The notes beneath the pieces were generated by a model, which did not search any database, had not been told where the DNA came from, and worked only from the letters and a program-made list of their open reading frames with translations. From the IMG/VR virus record IMGVR_UViG_3300005542_000016, positions 1 to 34,979 of that record: a DNA stretch of 34,979 nucleotides; one strand, written 5' to 3'. This DNA is from a virus. Position numbers and translations under genes: made by a program. Position 1 is the stretch's first letter, and the number at the start of each line of letters is the position of its first letter. Positions 23,538 to 28,717 of the stretch are shown piece by piece.

Positions 23538-24095
23538 TCACGCGACGATGTAATTCGCGGCATAAGCGGCTGCCGCCCAGTCGTCGCGAGCCAAGACGAT
23601 CGCCGCCGCCACCGCACCTGCCGAGAAGGTGCTGGTGCCGACGACATAATTGAGCCGGATAAAGCGCGGCATTGCCGCAAGAATGGCGCGATGCGGCCAC
23701 GCAAACCCGATTTTGCCGTATTCCGGCGCTGTCGTCGTCAAGGTCAATTGCGCCACCGTCAGCGCGTCGGTCTCGATATAGGTCGTATAGCCGGCCGCCG
23801 TGTTGCTGCCGCTATCGATCGAGCCCTGGAACTGCACCTGCATCGTGGCCCCACCCGCCGACACGAAGGATGAGGTGATCCACACGCCGACGCGGGGGAT
23901 GTTGACGCCGTCGCCAATACCGAGATCCTCGCCAAAGACGCTGGCGTTCCCGATTCGGTTCAGCGGCGCACTGCCAACGCCGGCCCCCGTCAAATCGATG
24001 ACGTTGGTCGATGCGGCAGTCGAGGTGATCGCCTGCCCGGTTGCCGGCGATGCGCCGGGATTCCCCGAGAAAACGAGGTTTTGGTCCATAATCAT
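23538..24095 (-). CDS. Capsid cement/decoration protein, Bbp16-like (185 aa)
   Basis: The gene lies directly downstream of the major capsid gene. The pattern 'STNVIDLTGAG', 'GEDLGIGDGVNIPRVGVWI', 'GGATMQVQFQGSIDSG' and 'MPRFIRLNYVVGTSTFSAG' is the jelly-roll-like cement family represented by Bordetella phage BPP-1 Bbp16. The C-terminus ends 'ARDDWAAAAYAANYIVA'. Start at the first ATG with AGAGG nine bases upstream; a second ATG follows two codons later. It probably binds the outside of the capsid and stabilises it. Confidence 0.78.
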   Translation of the reverse strand: MIMDQNLVFSGNPGASPATGQAITSTAASTNVIDLTGAGVGSAPLNRIGNASVFGEDLGIGDGVNIPRVGVWITSSFVSAGGATMQVQFQGSIDSGSNTAAGYTTYIETDALTVAQLTLTTTAPEYGKIGFAWPHRAILAAMPRFIRLNYVVGTSTFSAGAVAAAIVLARDDWAAAAYAANYIVA

Positions 24096-24108
24096 CGGAG
24101 ATCGCCTC

Positions 24109-25158
24109 TCAGGTCACGCGGGTCTCGGTATTGAGCAAAACATCGCAAACGCGGATCGGAATGCCGCGGAAGCTGGTCACCGGCTCGCCCGCGTAGTCGC
24201 GCGGCCCGAGCAGCACGTTGCGATCACGGATGGCCTGAATGTCCATGTATTCGCGCCCGGTACGGTTGACGTAAATCGCCGGACGGATACCGGGTGCGGG
24301 CTCATCCGGGGCATCGGTCTTGACGATGCCGGATTGGTTGCGCGCCATTTTCGGCAGGCGGACCACCGCCTTCGAGAGCAGCGCAAAGAGGTCGGGCGCA
24401 TTCGAGCCGCCAAGGCCGGCAGAGGTCGTGTCGAGGTTGGCAATCCGCACGACATAACGCCAGTCGCGCACGCATAGCCCGGCCTCGTGCCGGAACCATG
24501 ACGTGTAGGCTTCGAAGCGGTTGCCGCTCGAATCGTAGCCGGGAACGATATCGCCCTTGTCCTCAAAGACTATGCCGGCCTTGGACCCCTTCGGAAACAA
24601 CCCGAAACAGGTTTCCTCGCCCCAGCCGATAAGCCAAAGCGAGGTATTGGAACTGCCGGTCCCGCCGCCGTCGAGGACGTTCTGCGCGTTCTGGGCGTTC
24701 GAGGATGTGACCGTATTGAAAAGCGGGGCAAAACCGGTAAATTGCGACGGACTGACGGTCGAATTCCCGTAGAAAATCGTCGTCGCCATCTGCTGCGAGA
24801 GGCCTTCCAAAAAGGCGTTGTCCTCGCTGTAGCGGAATTTCGCGACGTTGCCCGACATCTCGGCAAGCTTGCGATCAATCTGGCTGTAAGCTTCGAGCAT
24901 GCCGGTGCCGACGGTAACCTGCGCAGTCGTCGATTTGCCGTAGGGGACGCCCTGATAGAGCAATCGCCAGGTGCCGGAAGGGAGCGAGGTGCGCAGGGTC
25001 GTCTTGTGACCCGTCGGCAGGATGCCCTCGATCCAGATCATGTCGTCGTAAATTTCGTTCGCCTGAGAGAGCATCTCGGCGATGTCGTCGATCTGGCCCT
25101 GCGGGTCCATGCGCCGCGCCCAGTCGGCAAGCGTCAGGTACTGTGCGTTAGTGGGCAT
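24109..25158 (-). CDS. Major capsid protein, HK97 fold, GP7/BPP-1 type (349 aa)
   Basis: The sequence begins 'YLTLADWARRMDPQGQIDDI' and continues 'WIEGILPTGHKTTLRTSLP'. Later it has 'SYLG'-type regions such as 'FLEGLSQQMATTIFYGN', and ends 'GIPIRVCDVLLNTETRV'. This is the GP7-type major capsid protein typical of BPP-1-like podoviruses; its length of about 350 residues is normal. It follows the scaffold gene with an 11-base overlap and precedes the cement gene, the expected head order. The 'SFRGIPIRVCDVLL' end is a hallmark strand of the family. Confidence 0.9.
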   Translation of the reverse strand: MPTNAQYLTLADWARRMDPQGQIDDIAEMLSQANEIYDDMIWIEGILPTGHKTTLRTSLPSGTWRLLYQGVPYGKSTTAQVTVGTGMLEAYSQIDRKLAEMSGNVAKFRYSEDNAFLEGLSQQMATTIFYGNSTVSPSQFTGFAPLFNTVTSSNAQNAQNVLDGGGTGSSNTSLWLIGWGEETCFGLFPKGSKAGIVFEDKGDIVPGYDSSGNRFEAYTSWFRHEAGLCVRDWRYVVRIANLDTTSAGLGGSNAPDLFALLSKAVVRLPKMARNQSGIVKTDAPDEPAPGIRPAIYVNRTGREYMDIQAIRDRNVLLGPRDYAGEPVTSFRGIPIRVCDVLLNTETRVT

Positions 25159-25981
25159 TGCCGTTCATTCCTTGGGTGTTGATGTAGCGGCGCTCGATAC
25201 GCGAGCCGGACTGAGCGCCCGAAATCTGAGGCTGTACACCGTTGACGGGCGGCTGGACGGGGCGCGGCCTGCCTTCCGACAACGCCGCACCGATATTCGA
25301 CAGAAAGCGAATGAAGGCAGGATGATCGCCCATCCCGGTATAGTTCAGGGCATCAAGCAGTTCCTGGCGCTGCTGTTGCGCGCGGGCAGGCGGCACGCCT
25401 GGAATACTGGCAAAACGATCGCGTACCGCAGCGCACAACCGCAAGGTCGTGTCGCGCCGGTTGCCGCCGATGTCGGGATCACTCTCGAAATTCTCGCGCC
25501 AGTTCTCGCGAGTGCGATCGAACGCCTGCTGCTGATGCTGCGTCATGCGCTCGCGCAGCTCGGTCAGGTTGGCGATGTAAAGATCGAGCAGCGCCTGGCC
25601 GCGCTCCTGCGGCGTCATCTCGGGATTGCCGAGAATGCCGGTAAAGGATTCCATCCCGGCGGCGTCAATTTCGACACCATTGGGTAGAGTAAACGGCTCA
25701 AATGCGATCGGAGCAGGAGCTGGGGCCTCTCCCGCGTCGCCGCTTTCAGGCGCTGCCTCACTGACCAGCGATGGCTTTGGCCCCTCGACTGCGGGCGCCT
25801 CGGTAGCCGCCGCTTCTACCGGGGCCTCGGCCGCAACAGGCGCCGCCGGTTCGGCTGGCGTCGGCTCAACCACCGCTACAGGAGGTGGAGCTGCAGGAGC
25901 CGGCGCCGTCACCTCCGCCGGAGCCGACGCAGGCGGAGGAGCCTCGGCGGCAACCGTTACCGGGGCCGTTTCTTCAGCCAT
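25148..25981 (-). CDS. Capsid scaffold protein (277 aa)
   Basis: The protein is acidic and has a long Ala/Pro/Glu-rich disordered first half (for example 'VEPTPAEPAAPVAAEAPVE'). A helical second half contains 'TPQERGQALLDLYIANLTEL' and 'HQQQAFDRTRENWRENFESD', and the C-terminus is basic with 'RIERRYINTQGMNGNAH'. This layout, and the place just before the major capsid gene, are typical of podovirus scaffolding proteins. The start ATG lies within the last codons of the Bbp19-like gene. A protease function is not visible. Confidence 0.8.
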   Translation of the reverse strand: MAEETAPVTVAAEAPPPASAPAEVTAPAPAAPPPVAVVEPTPAEPAAPVAAEAPVEAAATEAPAVEGPKPSLVSEAAPESGDAGEAPAPAPIAFEPFTLPNGVEIDAAGMESFTGILGNPEMTPQERGQALLDLYIANLTELRERMTQHQQQAFDRTRENWRENFESDPDIGGNRRDTTLRLCAAVRDRFASIPGVPPARAQQQRQELLDALNYTGMGDHPAFIRFLSNIGAALSEGRPRPVQPPVNGVQPQISGAQSGSRIERRYINTQGMNGNAH

Positions 25982-26270
25982 TCAATTCTCTCAGGATAAG
26001 CGCCAGCCCCTCGGGCGACGCTTGCGCCAAGGTGCCCATAAGGCGGATGCCGATATCGCGCTGGCCGTCGTAAAAGTCTGATTCCCGGTCGATCCCGAAG
26101 CGTTTGACAAAGACGCCGCAATCGGCAAGGAAGCCGGCAAACCACATGCGCCCCCCTTCGGAGCGCATCGCGCCGATCAGAAAATCGTCTTTTTGCGATT
26201 GGCGCAGCGCCGCATCGCGCTGGGCGCGTTCTACATCGGCAGGATCTGAAGCATCATATCGCTCAACCAC
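25974..26270 (-). CDS. Bbp19-like phage protein (98 aa)
   Basis: The 'GGRMWFAGFLADCGVFVKRF' motif followed by 'FYDGQRDIGIRLMGTLAQAS' matches the Bbp19-like family from BPP-1-type phages, small head proteins encoded next to the scaffold. The GTG at 26270 is the start; the codons upstream form the intergenic region holding the promoter of the oppositely oriented regulator gene. It is coupled to the scaffold gene by an 8-base overlap. The precise role is unknown. Confidence 0.7.
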   Translation of the reverse strand: MVERYDASDPADVERAQRDAALRQSQKDDFLIGAMRSEGGRMWFAGFLADCGVFVKRFGIDRESDFYDGQRDIGIRLMGTLAQASPEGLALILRELNG

Positions 26271-26308
26271 GCGCTCGCGATGCGACGCTCACAGAAGAAA
26301 GGCAATGC

Positions 26309-26338
26309 TTTACATATCTCTAGTCAGCGCGCTATATC
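26309..26338 (+). promoter_or_regulatory. Sigma-70-like promoter for the RHH gene
   Basis: TTTACA (26309-26314) and TATATC (26333-26338) are separated by 18 bases, and the ATG of the plus-strand regulator lies 39 bases downstream. The match is fair, not perfect. It is the only plus-strand promoter candidate that I support in the window. Confidence 0.45.
26326..26333. promoter_or_regulatory. Candidate operator palindrome in the RHH promoter
   Basis: AGCGCGCT is a perfect 8-base palindrome lying in the spacer and touching the -10 element. Ribbon-helix-helix proteins bind short palindromes and often repress their own promoter, so this could be the binding site. An 8-base GC-rich palindrome can also occur by chance here. 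Confidence 0.25.
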
Positions 26339-26376
26339 CGCCGCATGCTTGTCGCTACGCCGTGGGGTCATCTCTG

Positions 26377-26589
26377 ATGTCAGAACGACAGTACACTAAT
26401 GTCAGGGGCGAATACGCCTACACACCGGGGCCGCGCGCGCGGCTCATCCTGTCCGTCACACCAAAGCAAGCCATTTTTGTAAAGACCGCCGCCCAGAAAC
26501 GCGACGTTACGATCTCGGAATATATGCGCTCGGCAATCGACGCGCTGGAGCGGATGGAGATGAGAAAAACCAAGAATACAATGGATTAA
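26377..26589 (+). CDS. Ribbon-helix-helix (Arc-type) regulator (70 aa)
   Basis: This is the only convincing plus-strand gene. After a disordered N-terminus, 'ARLILSVTPKQAIFVKTAAQ' forms the beta strand and first helix, and 'KRDVTISEYMRSAIDALERM' the turn and second helix of an RHH domain; the SEYMR pattern is typical. The ATG at 26377 is preceded by GTGGGGT and a sigma-70-like promoter. It runs opposite to the late operon, is divergent from the Bbp19-like gene and meets the HTH fragment tail to tail with two bases between. The DNA is AT-richer than the structural genes. It probably represses its own promoter or a prophage function; its target is unknown. Confidence 0.6.
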   Translation: MSERQYTNVRGEYAYTPGPRARLILSVTPKQAIFVKTAAQKRDVTISEYMRSAIDALERMEMRKTKNTMD

Positions 26590-26591
26590 AC

Positions 26592-26774
26592 CTATGGACA
26601 CCCAGACTTTAACCAGCAGCTGATCGCAGCAACCACCGGCCCTGGGATCGGCAGTTGCCCCCTGACATAACGATAAACAGTCGTGCGCTCGATCCCCAAA
26701 TGAAAAGCGAGACTGGATACCCAGCCTCGCTCGCCAAACAATAGAATGGCCGCACTCTTGAATTCGTCAGCGGC
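26592..26774 (-). pseudogene. Helix-turn-helix protein lacking a normal start
   Basis: The frame reads 'ADEFKSAAILLFGERGWVSS', 'LAFHLGIERTTVYRYVRGQL' and 'PIPGPVVAAISCWL'. This is a common small HTH protein type whose full form begins with Met a few residues before ADEF. Here no ATG, GTG or TTG occurs in that position. The first usable start, TTG at 26741, would remove the first helix. The beginning overlaps the TGA stop of the TROVE fragment (TGAC). Either it is a headless remnant, or it is made by coupling or a +1 shift from the TROVE frame. The recognition helix itself looks intact. Confidence 0.5.
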
Positions 26775-27184
26775 GCGCCGGAATCTCCGCGATTGCTTCG
26801 ACCAGCGCCTGATCAATTGCCGGCTCGAACTGGGGTGCCGCCCGTGCCGCAGCAATGTAGCGGAACGGCAATACCCGGCGCGCGCCCTTGCGGGAAACAA
26901 TCGCTTCAGAGACCAACCCTGGATCAACACCGGCCTGCACCATGTTGCGCAGGTTGCGCAGGAGAGCCAGATAGCCAAGCTGCCTCTCGCGGATCAGCCG
27001 CTCGAAAGTCTCCTTCTTGTCGGCGCCACCCGAGAGCGCGACTTCCCATGTATCGGGCGTCGCCAACGCGCGATCCTTGACGCGCCGCCACAATACCGAT
27101 TGCGCCTCGTCCCGCGGTTTCGGCCGCACCATGCGCAGCACGTCACGCAGCTTGACCGCTTTTTCACGGTCGTACTTCGCCAGA
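26767..27184 (-). pseudogene. Internal fragment of a Ro60/TROVE RNA-binding protein
   Basis: The frame contains 'AKYDREKAVKLRDVLRMVRP', 'TPDTWEVALSGG', 'LGYLALLRNLRNMVQAGV' and 'RVLPFRYIAAARAAPQFEPA'. These are consecutive, well conserved pieces of the central TROVE domain (PF05731) of bacterial Ro60/Rsr proteins. The N-terminal HEAT-like part and the C-terminal vWA domain are missing: about 140 residues remain of a usual ~500. The first possible start is GTG at 27141, but homology runs on upstream to about 27184, where the frame has no start and a different gene fragment joins. This marks a recombination junction. Bacterial and phage Ro proteins bind Y-RNA; no Y-RNA-like gene is visible here. 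The fragment is probably not functional as a Ro ring. Confidence 0.7.
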
Positions 27185-27241
27185 TTGAGCGATGAACTCC
27201 GATAATCTCCCCGTGCGGATCGCCTCCGCCAGAGTAAGCAT
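27164..27241 (-). pseudogene. Truncated 25-aa peptide ('AEAIRTGRLSEFIAQ' type)
   Basis: The ATG overlaps the stop of the 257-aa gene (TGATG). The peptide 'MLTLAEAIRTGRLSEFIAQ' matches the start of a small bacterial/phage protein type that normally continues with an acidic, Arg-containing tail. Here it ends after six further residues, because the DNA changes to TROVE sequence in another frame near 27184. It is a remnant created by the recombination that brought in the TROVE fragment, though the peptide could still be translated. Confidence 0.45.
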
Positions 27242-28014
27242 CACGCCGCCTCTAAAAGCTGAATGAAGGTCCGATCTGGCGCGGTCATCGGCACAAGCTT
27301 AGTGGCGGAACTGGAAACTAGACTATAGAAATCTCCCAAATCCTCACGAGACTTGATGACACCAAATCTATCGGGAGGCGACTCCACCATTGCAAAATCG
27401 CTAAACTTTGCGTAGGCGCCAACTGCGCTGATGTAGACACCTGAAATCGGCTCGAAGAATGCAGGCCGATGCACTTTGTCAAGCACCGCAACGGAAACAC
27501 GCCATTTGTGGCGCGCCCCCGAAAACTCGGGGTCTTTCTGGACGTCTCGCGTCTTATACAGAGCCGATAACCGCTGATATAGGTCGTCCCTTGCGTCCCG
27601 ATCGGACCGTTCGGCCAAGCGCAACGCGGCAGCATGGGTTGCTCTGGCTGAGCAATTGGCTACGGTCACCATCGCGCCTCGGACGCGCTCTATCGGCACT
27701 TCGGCGATAAATATGTCGCGGCCATCAAACCGGATGGCCGCGAGTTCAGCAATCCGCTGGGCCTCCGCTCGGTAATAGCGAAGCGCTCCGAACAGCTCCG
27801 CTTCTTGATACCCGCCCCCGCGGTCGGAGACGAAACAGCGCGCCCTTCGCGCCACCACTTCTAGCACGACGCTCGCGCCGCTCGGGTAAATCACTGGCAG
27901 CCTGACAATCGATCCGGCCTGAAAATGATCAACCTGCGTCATTCGACGCACGGCGTCATCTAGGCTGCGCCGCAGCGCTTCGCTGGGTGGTGCCTGGCTT
28001 AGGAGGCTAAGCAT
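27241..28014 (-). CDS. Protein of unknown function, DUF1828-like N-terminal part (257 aa)
   Basis: An N-terminal alpha/beta part reads 'GSIVRLPVIYPSGASVVLEV' and 'RCFVSDRGGGYQEAELFGA', then 'RFDGRDIFIAEVPIERVRGA' and 'VANCSARATHAA'. The '[F/V]-S-D-x-G-x-x-x-x-E-A-E' layout resembles DUF1828-type domains. The C-terminal half is another folded unit ending 'FYSLVSSSATKLVPM'. It follows a probable 48-aa gene with an overlapping ATG and is followed by remnants. Proteins of this kind are usually accessory genes of bacteria and phages with suspected roles in defence or toxin control, but no activity can be read from the sequence. The DNA is somewhat AT-richer than the virion genes. Confidence 0.5.
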   Translation of the reverse strand: MLSLLSQAPPSEALRRSLDDAVRRMTQVDHFQAGSIVRLPVIYPSGASVVLEVVARRARCFVSDRGGGYQEAELFGALRYYRAEAQRIAELAAIRFDGRDIFIAEVPIERVRGAMVTVANCSARATHAAALRLAERSDRDARDDLYQRLSALYKTRDVQKDPEFSGARHKWRVSVAVLDKVHRPAFFEPISGVYISAVGAYAKFSDFAMVESPPDRFGVIKSREDLGDFYSLVSSSATKLVPMTAPDRTFIQLLEAA

Positions 28015-28153
28015 TAGCTGTCCAAAACAAATCAGGCGTTACGGCCGGCAGGCGAATACGATTTATGTCGTTGATTCTAAACCTCCGACCACACAACGCA
28101 AGGAAATCGGAAAGCGTCGCTGGCTCGGGCTCCAACGGACACGCCGCAGGCAA
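28007..28153 (-). CDS. Possible small gene (48 aa) coupled to the 257-aa gene
   Basis: This frame starts at TTG 28153 behind GAGGAAA and ends with a TAG that spans the ATG of the 257-aa gene, an overlap typical of this operon. The peptide 'ATLSDFLALCGRRFRINDIN' followed by 'RIRLPAVTPDLFW' has a natural amino-acid make-up. It fills the otherwise empty 150 bases between the 68-aa and 257-aa genes. A second TTG at 28135 is possible. No family is recognised, and the start codon is not certain. It may act together with the 257-aa protein. Confidence 0.42.
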   Translation of the reverse strand: MPAACPLEPEPATLSDFLALCGRRFRINDINRIRLPAVTPDLFWTANA

Positions 28154-28164
28154 ATTTCCTCAAT

Positions 28165-28371
28165 TTAGTGACTGACAATCCGAAACTGCGGACGAGACAG
28201 ACCGCCCGGCTGCTGCGCCAGAACCAGGATTTTTTTCTGCTGGTCGGCATAGACCGCCGCCACCCGCAGCCATTTAGGGTCGCCGCGCCAGTGAGCCATC
28301 TGGCGGCAACAGCCCTCGGCCTCTTTCAAGCACTCCTGCAACTTCTGCATGATCTCGAATTCGGTCAGCAT
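28165..28371 (-). CDS. Conserved small phage protein (68 aa)
   Basis: The gene starts three bases after the stop of the exported coiled-coil gene. The sequence 'MLTEFEIMQKLQECLKEAEG' leads into 'CCRQMAHWRGDPKWLRVAAV', a motif I know from small uncharacterised proteins next to tail genes of alphaproteobacterial phages. The second half is helical ('YADQQKKILVLAQQ'). Four aromatic/Trp residues and a CC pair stand out. No function can be given. Confidence 0.6.
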   Translation of the reverse strand: MLTEFEIMQKLQECLKEAEGCCRQMAHWRGDPKWLRVAAVYADQQKKILVLAQQPGGLSRPQFRIVSH

Positions 28372-28374
28372 CTC

Positions 28375-28662
28375 CTACCTGACCCTCTTCTTGATACCCT
28401 GAATCTCGTCCTCATGCGCATGCTGCGCCGAGCGCAGCTCGGTAATCGCCTTCTCGTGCGCCGCCTGCTGCACCCTCATATCGTCTAGCTCTGCCTGTAG
28501 CCGGGCATTCATAGTCTGCAATTCCATGACCGCCCCCGAGAGCGGTGGCACCTGAGACATCTGCGGGCCGCTGGCGCCCGAGCTCTGCGCCCACGCTCCG
28601 AAAGGCAATAAAGTCGCCAAGCCAAAAGTCGCCAAAGTGCACAAAGTCGCTGCGCCTTTCAT
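28375..28662 (-). CDS. Exported coiled-coil protein (95 aa)
   Basis: GGAGGG five bases before the ATG at 28662 supports this start over a much longer open frame that would overlap the spike gene. Residues 1-25 are a signal peptide with cleavage after A-W-A ('LATFGLATLLPFGAWA'). The mature protein has 'QVPPLSGAVMELQ' and then a long coiled coil with heptads ('RLQAELDDMRVQQAAHEKAI'), ending basic. It lacks a lipobox, so it is not a typical outer spanin. It may be a periplasmic assembly factor or part of the lysis or spike system. It follows the signal-peptide-bearing spike directly. Confidence 0.6.
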   Translation of the reverse strand: MKGAATLCTLATFGLATLLPFGAWAQSSGASGPQMSQVPPLSGAVMELQTMNARLQAELDDMRVQQAAHEKAITELRSAQHAHEDEIQGIKKRVR

Positions 28663-28667
28663 CCTAT

Positions 28668-28673
28668 CCCTCC
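28668..28673 (-). promoter_or_regulatory. Ribosome binding site deciding the start of the 95-aa gene
   Basis: GGAGGG on the minus strand in the 55-base gap after the spike gene, five bases before the ATG at 28662. It is the strongest Shine-Dalgarno sequence near this gene and fixes the start. Confidence 0.65.
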
Positions 28674-28717
28674 AAAAGCCAACAAAATCAATATGGCAAA
28701 AGTGAATTTCGTGCCCC

